This document shows, piece after piece, positions 1 through 7,084 of a stretch of DNA of 7,433 nt. Each line of letters opens with the position of its first letter. Positions within the stretch are counted from its first letter, which is position 1. The position numbers and the translations under genes are program-made. A model generated the notes under the pieces. The model worked only from the letters and a program-made list of their open reading frames with translations, was not told the origin of the DNA and did no database searches. Source of the DNA: an uncultured Rubrivivax sp. (GTDB taxonomy: Bacteria > Pseudomonadota > Gammaproteobacteria > Burkholderiales > Burkholderiaceae_C); NCBI GenBank assembly GCA_937967345.1, contig CALBTN010000444.1, positions 1-7,433 of the forward strand. The letters are read 5' to 3'.

Positions 1-1071
<1,071 letters not shown>

Positions 1072-1150
1072 GGCGTTCTCGTCAGCGCGGGGCGGCGGGC
1101 GTGGCGGCGCGGCTGCGCTGCCACAGGGCGGCTTGCTCGGAGCGACAGGC

Positions 1151-1525
1151 TCAGAGCGTCTTGAGCAGTTCGTCGTAGCCGGGGGCATCCATCAGCTGGT
1201 CGAACTCGGACATGTCCGACACCCGCACCTTGAAGAACCAGCCGTTGCCCATCGGGTCGCTGTTGGCCAATGACGGGTCGGTGCGCAGCGCTTCGTTGAC
1301 CTCGACGATCTCGCCGCTGATCGGCATGAACAGGTCGGCTGCCGCCTTCACCGACTCGACCACGCCGGCGACCTCGCCCATCTTGAAGGTCTTGCCCAGC
1401 GGCGGCAGTTCGACGAAGACCACGTCGCCCAGCGCCTCCTGCGCGTGCAGCGTGATGCCGACAACCGCGGCGTCGTGGTCTTCGATGTTGATCCATTCGT
1501 GGTCGGACGTGAACTTGGTGGTCAT
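1151..1525 (-). CDS. gcvH: Glycine cleavage system H protein (lipoyl carrier)
   Basis: GcvH carries the aminomethyl intermediate on a lipoyl-lysine between the P, T and L proteins. The product is 124 residues, the usual length for the family. The lipoylation site is the lysine of VVESVKAAADLF, Lys60. The segments TSDHEWI (6-12), GITLHAQEALGDVVFVELP (23-41) and NSDPMGNGWFFKV (88-100) are typical of GcvH. The reading frame stays open upstream to 1600, but the start at 1525 (MTTKFTSDHEWI) is chosen because it gives the standard N-terminus; the upstream extension shows no family similarity. The ribosome site is weak (GAAAGA about 10 bases upstream), which fits translation downstream of gcvT on the same message. 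The gap from the gcvT stop is 46 bp. All visible key residues are intact. Confidence 0.97.
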   Translation of the reverse strand: MTTKFTSDHEWINIEDHDAAVVGITLHAQEALGDVVFVELPPLGKTFKMGEVAGVVESVKAAADLFMPISGEIVEVNEALRTDPSLANSDPMGNGWFFKVRVSDMSEFDQLMDAPGYDELLKTL

Positions 1526-1571
1526 GGTCGCGGTCTTTCGGTGGCGTGGTTGAAACAGGCAGTGCGGCGCT

Positions 1572-2687
1572 TCAGCCGCGGTGGTAGCGGTGCGGAACAA
1601 AAGGCATCGGGGTCACGCGCATCGGCACCGTCGTGCCGCGCACCTCGGCCCAGACCTCGTGCTGCGCCAGCGCGTGCTCGGCGCTGAGGTAGGCCATGGC
1701 GATCGGCTTGTCGATGGTCGGGCCGATCGTGCCGCTGGTGACCACGCCCAACTTGCGGCCGCGCCCGTCGCCGAGCTTGGCGCCCTCGCGCACCGGCACG
1801 CGTTCCAGTCCGACCAGTCCGATGCGCTTGTCGGTGACGCCTTGCTGCAGCTGGCGCTCGATCACCGTGGCGCCCGGGTAGCGCCCGGCGCGCTCGCCGC
1901 CCGGGCGGCGCACCTTCTGGATCGCCCAGGCCAGCCCGGCCTGGATCGGGCTGGTACGGGTGTCGATGTCGTGGCCGTACAGGCACAGCCCGGCCTCGAG
2001 CCGCAGCGTGTCGCGCGCGCCCAGGCCGACGGGTTTGACCTCGGGCTGTCCGAGCAGCGCGCGCGCCAGTGCCGCGGCGGCGTCGGCGGCCACCGAGATC
2101 TCGAAGCCGTCCTCGCCGGTGTAGCCCGAGCGCGTGACGTAGGCGTCGATGCCGCCAAGCTGGAACTGCCCGCCGCTCATGAACACCAGCTTGGTGACAT
2201 CGGCGTTGAGCCGGGCCAGCGCGGTGGCCGCCAGCGGGCCTTGCAAGGCGAGCAAGGCCTGGTCGGGCATCGGCACGATCTGGCAGCGGTGGCCGATGTT
2301 CGTCACCAGGTGCTTCAGATCGTCGGCCTTGCGCCCGGCGTTGACGACCAGGAACAGGTCGTTGTCGCGCCGCGTGATCATCAGGTCGTCGAGGATGCCG
2401 CCGCTGGTGTCGGTGAAGAACGAGTAGCGCTGCTGGCCCACGGCCATGCCGATCAGGTCGGCCGGCACCAGAGTTTCCAGGGCCGCCGCCGCGTCGCTGC
2501 CCACCAGCCGCAGCTGGCCCATGTGCGACACGTCGAACAGCGCCGCCGCGCTGCGGCACTGCTTGTGCTCGGCAATGATGCCGCCGGGGTAGTTCACCGG
2601 CATGTCGTAGCCGGCAAATGGCGTCATGCGCGCACCATGCTCCAGGTGCCAGTCGTGCAGCGGGGTCTTCAGCAGATCGGCGGACAT
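1572..2687 (-). CDS. gcvT: Aminomethyltransferase (T-protein) of the glycine cleavage system
   Basis: GcvT takes the aminomethyl group from GcvH, releases ammonia and makes 5,10-methylenetetrahydrofolate. The protein is 371 residues, close to the family norm. Recognisable segments are MTPFAGYDMPVNYPGGI (21-37), LFDVSHMGQ (50-58), GGILDDLMITR (96-106, with Asp101 in the place of the known catalytic aspartate), SGYTGEDGFEI (187-197), GLGARDTLRLEAGLCLYGHD (221-240), TSGTIGPT (317-324) and the C-terminal PFVPHRY. The start at 2687 has a clear GGAG Shine-Dalgarno eight to nine bases upstream. It is the first gene of the gcvTHP operon. The glycine riboswitch ends about 45 bases before the start, so expression is expected to respond to glycine. 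The GGAG site can also pair with an upstream TCTCC (see the hairpin entry). Confidence 0.98.
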   Translation of the reverse strand: MSADLLKTPLHDWHLEHGARMTPFAGYDMPVNYPGGIIAEHKQCRSAAALFDVSHMGQLRLVGSDAAAALETLVPADLIGMAVGQQRYSFFTDTSGGILDDLMITRRDNDLFLVVNAGRKADDLKHLVTNIGHRCQIVPMPDQALLALQGPLAATALARLNADVTKLVFMSGGQFQLGGIDAYVTRSGYTGEDGFEISVAADAAAALARALLGQPEVKPVGLGARDTLRLEAGLCLYGHDIDTRTSPIQAGLAWAIQKVRRPGGERAGRYPGATVIERQLQQGVTDKRIGLVGLERVPVREGAKLGDGRGRKLGVVTSGTIGPTIDKPIAMAYLSAEHALAQHEVWAEVRGTTVPMRVTPMPFVPHRYHRG

Positions 2688-2694
2688 TTAGATT

Positions 2695-2729
2695 TCTCCG
2701 ATGGGGCCACGGGAGACCGCATTCTGGTC
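2695..2729 (-). promoter_or_regulatory. Candidate expression platform: gcvT Shine-Dalgarno with anti-Shine-Dalgarno
   Basis: Between the riboswitch and the gcvT start, the Shine-Dalgarno GGAGA (2699-2695) is complementary over five bases to TCTCC (2716-2712), with a 12-base loop between them. A second small stem, GACC/GGTC (2729-2726 with 2718-2715), shares two bases with the first stem, so the two cannot fully form together. Such mutually exclusive pairing is how many riboswitches gate translation. The pairings are seen in the sequence; their use as an on/off switch is inferred. The stems are short and no U-run is present, which argues against a terminator mechanism here. Confidence 0.35.
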
Positions 2730-2732
2730 GTT

Positions 2733-2829
2733 CGCGCCTGCGCTGTGCGCTTTACCTGAGAGATTGGCGCACGCCGCCGGCGCGCTTCACTTGGCCTTTC
2801 GGTGGGCCGGGCCGCTGTACCAGTTCGCT
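2733..2829 (-). promoter_or_regulatory. Glycine riboswitch, second (gcvT-proximal) aptamer
   Basis: On the minus strand, CACCGAAAGGCCAA (2804-2791) is followed by a GC-rich stem-loop and then AATCTCTCAGGTAAAGCG (2765-2748) and GCACAGCG (2748-2741). This order of conserved blocks is the hallmark of a glycine aptamer and matches the consensus CACCGAAGG..GCAA...ACTCTCAGGTA..AGGACAG closely. The linker CGAACTGG upstream resembles the CGAACCTCTGG that joins tandem aptamers in known glycine riboswitches. Its 5' half is poorer: GGTACAG stands where GGAGAG is usual, and the hairpin before CACCG is only about three base pairs. It sits directly upstream of gcvT, which is the classic target. Glycine riboswitches in gcv leaders usually raise expression when glycine is bound. 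Confidence 0.9.
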
Positions 2830-2905
2830 GTGCTAGCCCGCTTTACCTGCGCGCTCAGGCCGTTGTCGCGGCCCGCGGTGGGTGCCGCTGCACACGCCCG
2901 CTCCT
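2830..2905 (-). promoter_or_regulatory. Glycine riboswitch, first (distal) aptamer, divergent
   Basis: A second set of aptamer-like blocks lies upstream of the well-conserved one. GGAGCG (2904-2899) is followed by a small hairpin with GTGC/GCAC arms, then CACCG (2880-2876), then a hairpin with GGCCG/CGGCC arms (2873-2858), then CAGGTAAAGCG (2849-2839) and GCACAGCG (2833-2826). CAGGTAAAGCG and GCACAGCG are exact copies of blocks in the second aptamer, so the two halves look like tandem aptamers. This copy departs from consensus at core positions: CACCGAAG has become CACCGCGG, and CTCTCAGG has become GCGCGCAGG. Spacing from GGAG to CACCG is close to that of known first aptamers. It may be functional but divergent, or partly degenerate. 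Confidence 0.6.
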
Positions 2906-2915
2906 GGCGGCGCGC

Positions 2916-2921
2916 AGTGTA
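2916..2921 (-). promoter_or_regulatory. Candidate -10 element for the gcv operon
   Basis: TACACT on the minus strand matches four of six positions of the sigma-70 -10 consensus. A start about seven bases downstream would fall near 2909, only a few bases before the first riboswitch block at 2904, which is where the transcript is expected to begin. No good -35 hexamer is visible at 16-18 bases, so the call rests mainly on position. Confidence 0.3.
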
Positions 2922-2972
2922 GCCCTGGTGGCATGGCCGACCCGGTGCCGACGACCGTGCCAAGCATCGGCT

Positions 2973-3000
2973 GGGTGCCGGTGGCTTGCACCGAGCACCC
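2973..3000 (-). terminator. Strong stem-loop after gloA, possible terminator
   Basis: GGGTGC, a bulged T, CGGTG, a five-base loop CAAGC, CACCG and GCACCC form an 11-bp stem with one bulge. It begins 12 bases after the gloA stop and lies upstream of the proposed gcv promoter, so it sits where the upstream transcription unit should end. No U-run follows on either strand, so it is not a classical intrinsic terminator; it may instead protect the 3' end of the message or assist factor-dependent termination. Confidence 0.45.
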
Positions 3001-3011
3001 GGACAGACACA

Positions 3012-3410
3012 TCAAGCGTCGCGCTGGATCAGCTCGATCTTGTAGCCGTCGGGGTCGGTGATGAAGGCGATGATGCTGCCGCCGCCCAGCACCGGGCCGG
3101 CCTCGCGCGTGATCGCACCGCCCAGCGCGGCGGCCTTGGCACGCAGCGCCTCGCAGGTGGCGGCGACGTCGGCCACGCCGATGGCGATGTGGCCGAAGGC
3201 GCTGCCGAGCTCGTAGCGCTCGACGCCGTGGTTGTAGGTCAGCTCGATCTCGGCCTGCTCGGGGTTGGCGGCGTAGCCGACGAAGGCCAGGTCGTACTTC
3301 TGCTCGGGCCGCTGCGTGGTGCGCAGCAGCCTCATGCCCAGCACCTGGGTGTAGAAGTCGATCGAGCGTTGCAGGTCGCCCACGCGCAGCATCGTGTGCA
3401 GCAGTCTCAT
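3012..3410 (-). CDS. gloA: Lactoylglutathione lyase (glyoxalase I)
   Basis: GloA isomerises the hemithioacetal of methylglyoxal and glutathione to S-lactoylglutathione, a cytoplasmic detoxification step. The product is 132 residues and is nearly identical in pattern to E. coli GloA through MRLLHTMLRVGDLQRSIDFY (1-20). The four metal ligands are present: His5, Glu56 (EIELTYN), His74 (FGHIAIGV) and Glu126 (DPDGYKIEL). The short length and lack of the insertions seen in the eukaryotic zinc type suggest the nickel/cobalt-dependent class. The frame stays open upstream to 3476, but the start at 3410 gives the canonical N-terminus and has GAGGG eight bases upstream. It lies 55 bp after the UPF0016 gene and may share its transcript or have its own weak promoter. 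A strong stem-loop follows the stop. Confidence 0.97.
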   Translation of the reverse strand: MRLLHTMLRVGDLQRSIDFYTQVLGMRLLRTTQRPEQKYDLAFVGYAANPEQAEIELTYNHGVERYELGSAFGHIAIGVADVAATCEALRAKAAALGGAITREAGPVLGGGSIIAFITDPDGYKIELIQRDA

Positions 3411-3465
3411 GCCAGGCCCTCGGCAGTTGGAGCCGGCGATTGTGCGGTGCGCCCGGCGCCCGCGC

Positions 3466-4044
3466 TCAGCCTGCAACGCCGGCCAGCACCAGCACCCCGA
3501 GCACCGCGAACACCGCGGCGGCGATGCGGTGCACCCACTGCACCGGCAGCCAGCGCGTGACGCGCTCGCCCAGCAGCACCGCCGGCACGTTGGCCAGCAT
3601 CATGCCCAGGGTGGTGCCGGCGGTGACGACCCACACCGAGTCGAACTTGGCCGCCAGCATGACGGTGGCGATCTGCGTCTTGTCGCCCATCTCGGCGACG
3701 AAGAAGGCCAGCGTGGTGATGCCGAAGATGCCGACGGCGCCGAAGCGCCCGGCGCGGCCGGCTTTCAGATCGTCGGCCTGGTCGGGGATCAGCATCCACG
3801 CCGCCACCGCCAAGAACGAGGCCCCCAGGCCCCAGCGCAGCCACTGTGGATCGACATGGCGCGTGATCCAGGCCCCCAGCGCGCTGGCCATCGCATGGTT
3901 GGCCAGCGTGGCCACCAGGATGCCCAGGATGATCGGCGCCGGCCGGCGAAAGCGCGCTGCCAGCAGCAGCGCCAGCAGCTGGGTCTTGTCGCCGATCTCG
4001 CCGAGCGCGACGACGCCGGTGGAAACGATGAAGGCCTGCCACAT
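3466..4044 (-). CDS. TMEM165/GDT1 family (UPF0016) membrane cation transporter
   Basis: This 192-residue, very hydrophobic protein carries the two signature motifs of the UPF0016 family: EIGDKT at 16-21 and EMGDKT at 118-123. Each lies in one of two related halves of about three membrane segments. Family members export Mn2+ or Ca2+ from the cytoplasm (bacterial MneA and cyanobacterial Mnx are manganese examples), and the acidic residues of the two motifs are thought to form the ion path. A manganese exporter is therefore the most likely role, but the ion cannot be read from the sequence. The hydrophilic loop DQADDLKAGRAGR (88-100) separates the halves. The ATG overlaps the stop of the upstream dehydrogenase as TGATG, which suggests translational coupling. 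Bacterial members often sit behind a manganese riboswitch, but there is no room for one here. Confidence 0.93.
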   Translation of the reverse strand: MWQAFIVSTGVVALGEIGDKTQLLALLLAARFRRPAPIILGILVATLANHAMASALGAWITRHVDPQWLRWGLGASFLAVAAWMLIPDQADDLKAGRAGRFGAVGIFGITTLAFFVAEMGDKTQIATVMLAAKFDSVWVVTAGTTLGMMLANVPAVLLGERVTRWLPVQWVHRIAAAVFAVLGVLVLAGVAG

Positions 4045-4868
4045 CAGGCGCCAGCGCGCGGCGCCACGGTGTAGTTCAGCGCCATGCGCCCGCCGTCGAC
4101 GACGATGACTTCGCCGGTGAGGTAGCTGGCGGCATCGCTGAGCAAGAAGGCCACCACCTCGGCGACCTCGTCGGGCCCGCCCAGGCGGCGCAGCGGCGTG
4201 CGGCTCAGGATGCGTGCTTGTGCTTCGGCGCTGGTCAGCACCGCGGCGCGCGCCAGCTCGGTCGCGATGGTGCCCGGCGCCACCGCGTTGACGCGGATGC
4301 CGTGGTCGGCCAGTGCCAGCGCCATCGCGCGCGTGAGCTGGTTGATCGCGCCCTTGCTGGCGTTGTAGCTGGCGATGTCGGGGATCGCGAGCCGGCCGTT
4401 GACCGAGCTCATGTGCACGATCGCGCCACCGCCTTGGCCGTCCGTGTTCCCCGCCGCGTGCTGTTCAGCCATGTGCCGCGCCACCGCCTGGCCGACGAGA
4501 AACGCGCCCTTCAGGTTGACCGCGATCACCGCGTCCCAGTCGGCCTCGCTGATGGCCAGGAAGTCGGCCGCGCGGAAGATGCCGGCGTTGCTGACCAGCG
4601 CGTGCACGCGGCCGAATTCGGCCAGGGTCGCGGCGAGCGCGGCGTCGACCTCGGTCTTGTTCGACACATCGCAGCGCACGAAGCTGGCGCGCGCGCCGCT
4701 GGCGCGCAGCGCGTCGGCCAGTGCCTGGCCGCGCGCCGTGTCCACGTCCCACAGCGCGACGGCGGCGCCGTCGCGCGCCAGCCGCTGCGCGCAGGCGGCG
4801 CCGATGCCTTGCGCCGCGCCGGTCACCACCGCGCAGCGGCCGTGCAGCTTGAAGTCGACTTCGGACAT
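4044..4868 (-). CDS. Short-chain dehydrogenase/reductase (SDR), substrate unknown
   Basis: This is a classical SDR oxidoreductase of 274 residues with a single Rossmann domain. It shows the nucleotide-binding TGAAQGIG (16-23), CDVSN (66-70), NAG (94-96), an active-site Asn118 (AVNLKG), Ser155 (HMSSVNG) and the YNASK catalytic motif with Tyr168 and Lys172. The late motif PGTIATEL (198-205) and the C-terminal YLTGEVIVVDGG (249-260) are also typical. Asp41 at the end of the second strand suggests preference for NAD over NADP. The start at 4868 has a purine-rich ribosome site (AAGGAAAGGGG) ending about nine bases upstream. The gene is 24 bp downstream of the metallo-hydrolase and overlaps the UPF0016 gene by one base. 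Many SDRs of this class are annotated as 3-oxoacyl-ACP reductases or sugar dehydrogenases; the substrate cannot be assigned. A hydroxy compound released by the adjacent hydrolase is a reasonable guess. Confidence 0.93.
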   Translation of the reverse strand: MSEVDFKLHGRCAVVTGAAQGIGAACAQRLARDGAAVALWDVDTARGQALADALRASGARASFVRCDVSNKTEVDAALAATLAEFGRVHALVSNAGIFRAADFLAISEADWDAVIAVNLKGAFLVGQAVARHMAEQHAAGNTDGQGGGAIVHMSSVNGRLAIPDIASYNASKGAINQLTRAMALALADHGIRVNAVAPGTIATELARAAVLTSAEAQARILSRTPLRRLGGPDEVAEVVAFLLSDAASYLTGEVIVVDGGRMALNYTVAPRAGA

Positions 4869-4892
4869 GGGCCGCGCCCCTTTCCTTCAGGT

Positions 4893-5852
4893 TCAGTAAC
4901 CCTGGCGCTCGAGCCAGATCAGCAGGCCCTGCGCGTTGAGCCGGATGTCCATCTCCAGCGCCGCGGCGATGTCTGCGGCGCTGTGCGCGCAGCCGTGCGC
5001 GTGCGCCTCGTCCTGGTACAGCCGCTGCAAGGCGTCGCGCAGCCGCTGCTCGCGCTGCGGCCCCGCTGGGGTGGCGCGGCCGAGTTCGACCATGGTGTCG
5101 ATCGCGCGCAGCAGCTGTTCGCCCACGGCCTGAACCTCGCCGAGGCGGCCGAAGTGCGTCAGGTGCACACCGTGCGGCTGGCGCTCGAGCAGCCGCTGCA
5201 CCGACGTGCGCAGCGCCGGCGGGTCGAACTGCACCGGCGTCGAGCTCAGCAGCATCCAGGGCCCGCGCGCGGTGTCGAACTCGCGGTAGCTGACGCCGAA
5301 GGTGTCGCCGGTGAACCAGCCGCGGCTGCGCTCGTCCCACAGGCAGTGGTGGTGCAGCGCGTGTCCCGGCGTGTGGATCAGCTCGAGCCGGCGCTGCCCC
5401 AGTTGCACGGTCATGCCGTCGTCGCTGGGCGTGATGCGCGCCGCGTCCACCGGCACCAGCGTGCCGTAGTCGCGTGCCACGGTTTCGGCGCCGTAGATCT
5501 GCACCACCGCCTGCTGCAGCGCCGACGGGTCGACCATGTGGCGCACGCCGCGCGGGTGCAGCAGCATGCGTGCTTCGGGCAGCTCGCGCAGCAGCGCGCC
5601 GGCGGCGCCGGCGTGGTCCAGGTGCACGTGCGACGGGATCACCCAGTCGACCGCGTCGCGTGCCAGCCCCAGCGCTTCCAGCGCGGCCAGCAGCCGCGGC
5701 AGCGCCGGGTTGGTGCCGGTGTCGAAGTAGGCGGCGCGGCCGGCGTCGACCAGCAGGTAGGCGGCGTCGAAGCGCGGCCGGTGGTAGCCGGTGTCGATGC
5801 ACCAGATGCCGTCGCCAAGGGCTTCGACGAAGTCGGGAAGCGCGTCGGTCAT
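4893..5852 (-). CDS. Metallo-beta-lactamase-fold hydrolase
   Basis: This 319-residue protein has the metallo-beta-lactamase fold, a dinuclear metal hydrolase. The metal-binding motif is SHVHLDH (74-80: His75, His77, Asp79, His80), followed by HTPGH (160-164, His164), GDTFG (182-186, Asp183) and LTHFG (231-235, His233). The C-terminal 80 residues form a helical domain that may shape the substrate pocket. It contains HAHGCAH (284-290), an unusual metal-like cluster. The reaction could be thioester, lactone or another ester hydrolysis; there is no sign of a true beta-lactamase and no signal peptide. The frame runs upstream to 5906, overlapping the previous gene. The start at 5852 is preferred because AGAGGGA lies about eight bases upstream and the homology-like region starts just after it. 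It lies 29 bp after the TPR gene and 24 bp before the SDR gene, and probably works with the latter. Confidence 0.93.
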   Translation of the reverse strand: MTDALPDFVEALGDGIWCIDTGYHRPRFDAAYLLVDAGRAAYFDTGTNPALPRLLAALEALGLARDAVDWVIPSHVHLDHAGAAGALLRELPEARMLLHPRGVRHMVDPSALQQAVVQIYGAETVARDYGTLVPVDAARITPSDDGMTVQLGQRRLELIHTPGHALHHHCLWDERSRGWFTGDTFGVSYREFDTARGPWMLLSSTPVQFDPPALRTSVQRLLERQPHGVHLTHFGRLGEVQAVGEQLLRAIDTMVELGRATPAGPQREQRLRDALQRLYQDEAHAHGCAHSAADIAAALEMDIRLNAQGLLIWLERQGY

Positions 5853-5881
5853 GTGGCAAATCCCTCTGGCAGTTTCGGGTT

Positions 5882-7084
5882 TCACTGCGGCGGCAGCAGC
5901 AGCCACAGCCGTGCGATGTCGGCCGCACCGTCCTTGCCGCGCACGCTGCGCAGCGTGGCCGCGGCCTTCGGCCGCGCCTTGGTCGAACGCCGCTGTGCCA
6001 GCCCCAGGTGCAGCAGCGCGTCGTCGGGCCGCTTCAGGCCGCCCTTGGCGATGCCTTGTTCGATCAACGCGACGCCCTGGTCGGTCTGGCCGATCGTGAC
6101 ATGGACCATGCCAATCCTGACCAGCGCGTTGCCGTCCTTGGCCTTGGCGGCCTCGGCGGTGCGCGCGGCCAGGCTGGCGCGGCTGTCGGCGTCGCTGCGC
6201 GCGGCCAGCTCGCGCAGCCGCTGCTGGCGCTCGGCCTGCGGCCCGTTGCCGAAAACGCCGCTGGCGTAGGCGCGCTCGATGACCTGCACGGCTTCGGCCG
6301 GCAAGCCGGCCTGCAGCGCGAGCTGCGCCAGCTCCATGGTGTCGTCGGCGGAATCCAGCGTGCCGCTGGCCAGCCGCAGCCGCATCAGGTCGAGCGCGTG
6401 ACGCTCGGCAAAGCCGCTGCGCTGCTGCAGCCCGGCCAGCGCGGCAGCCCAGTACTCCTTCTTCGGGTGGTAGGCGAGCAGCTTTTCCAAGGTCGCGCCG
6501 TAGCCCGGCAGCTTGGCGCGCGCCTGCGCATCGGCCAGGCGCAGCAGATCGGCTTCGGCCGGGCGCTGGCCGGCTTGTTCGGCCGCGGCCACCGCCGCCG
6601 CGGCATCGCGCGCGACGGCGGCCGCATCACCCGACTGCGCGTGCACCCAGGACTGCAACTGCCTCAGCGCGGCGCTGTCGCCGCCGGCTTGGCGCGCCTT
6701 GTCGATCCACGCCTGCGCCATCGCCGCTTGCTTGGTCTGCGCGTAGGCGTAGGCCAGCGCCTCGGCCAACTGGGCCTGCTCGCCCGCCGACAGCTTGGCG
6801 CTGGCGTAGACCGCCTCGAATGCGCGGATGGTGGTGGCATGGTCGCCGGCGCGCTGCGCTGCGGCGCCGCGCATGCGCTCGATCGTCAACTGCTCGGCCG
6901 GCGTGCGGTTGGGCACCTTGTCGGCCTCGCGCACCTTGGCCAGCGCCTCCTTGGTCTTGCCCGCCTTCAGCAGCTCGCCGGCCTGTTGCAGCGGCCGCGC
7001 CACCTCGGGGCGCAGCGGCTGCGCGGCGGCCAGCATGCAGCAGGCGGCAAGTACGGCGCACAACAGCGGCTGTCGCAGCGTCAC
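5882..7084 (-). CDS. Secreted TPR-like repeat protein linked to an ExbD/TonB-type system
   Basis: The product is a 400-residue alanine- and glutamine-rich, mostly helical protein. A signal sequence covers about residues 1-21 (basic Arg4, a hydrophobic core, AAA before Gln22). It also contains LAAC at 12-15, which fits a lipobox, so it may be either a soluble periplasmic protein or an outer-membrane lipoprotein. Paired amphipathic helices typical of tetratricopeptide-like repeats occur at about 29-56, 62-95, 101-134, 137-170 and 250-275, and again near 320-365. The GTG start overlaps the TGA of exbD as GTGA, so translation is probably coupled and a shared role in the envelope is likely. TPR proteins are known partners in some TonB/ExbB/ExbD clusters, such as the TonB2 systems of Vibrio. 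The exact role is unknown. The 3' end of the gene carries two adjacent inverted repeats. Confidence 0.85.
   Translation of the reverse strand: MTLRQPLLCAVLAACCMLAAAQPLRPEVARPLQQAGELLKAGKTKEALAKVREADKVPNRTPAEQLTIERMRGAAAQRAGDHATTIRAFEAVYASAKLSAGEQAQLAEALAYAYAQTKQAAMAQAWIDKARQAGGDSAALRQLQSWVHAQSGDAAAVARDAAAAVAAAEQAGQRPAEADLLRLADAQARAKLPGYGATLEKLLAYHPKKEYWAAALAGLQQRSGFAERHALDLMRLRLASGTLDSADDTMELAQLALQAGLPAEAVQVIERAYASGVFGNGPQAERQQRLRELAARSDADSRASLAARTAEAAKAKDGNALVRIGMVHVTIGQTDQGVALIEQGIAKGGLKRPDDALLHLGLAQRRSTKARPKAAATLRSVRGKDGAADIARLWLLLPPQ
5942..5976. repeat. Two adjacent inverted repeats inside the 3' end of the TPR gene
   Basis: CGCGGCCTTCGGCCGCG (5960-5976) has two perfect 7-bp arms around three bases. 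Two bases away, CACGCTGCGCAGCGTG (5942-5957) is a perfect 16-bp palindrome. Both lie within codons for residues about 370-381 of the TPR protein. In the message they could form two consecutive hairpins about 60-95 bases before the stop. Chance is a real possibility in DNA this GC-rich, since another 7-bp-arm hairpin occurs at 4691-4707 inside the SDR gene. Confidence 0.5.

Noticed and set aside
1151..1600. Longer gcvH frame starting at 1600
   Set aside because: The 25 extra residues overlap the gcvT end and are not GcvH-like; the start at 1525 gives the standard protein.
1581..2759. 392-codon open frame on the plus strand
   Set aside because: Lies opposite gcvT, which has full family identity; shadow of its codon bias.
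2833..3012. Minus-strand 59-codon frame whose ATG overlaps the gloA stop (TGATG)
   Set aside because: It runs through the stem-loop and the riboswitch, has no ribosome site of its own beyond the overlap, and its Cys/Gly/Pro-rich product resembles no family. The LSGC near its start is too close to the N-terminus to be a lipobox.
4691..4707. Hairpin with 7-bp arms GCGCGCC/GGCGCGC
   Set aside because: It lies inside the SDR coding region, where a repeated Arg-Ala-Ser-Gly-Ala-Arg-Ala stretch in GC-rich codons explains it. It serves as a warning that such hairpins arise by chance here.
5853..5906. Longer hydrolase start with an alanine-rich N-terminus
   Set aside because: It overlaps the TPR stop and lacks a good ribosome site, whereas AGAGGGA precedes the ATG at 5852.
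4218..6269. 683-codon open frame on the plus strand
   Set aside because: It is antisense to the SDR, hydrolase and TPR genes. Its arginine-, alanine- and histidine-rich composition is what GC-rich third-position bias produces opposite real genes, and no domain is recognisable.
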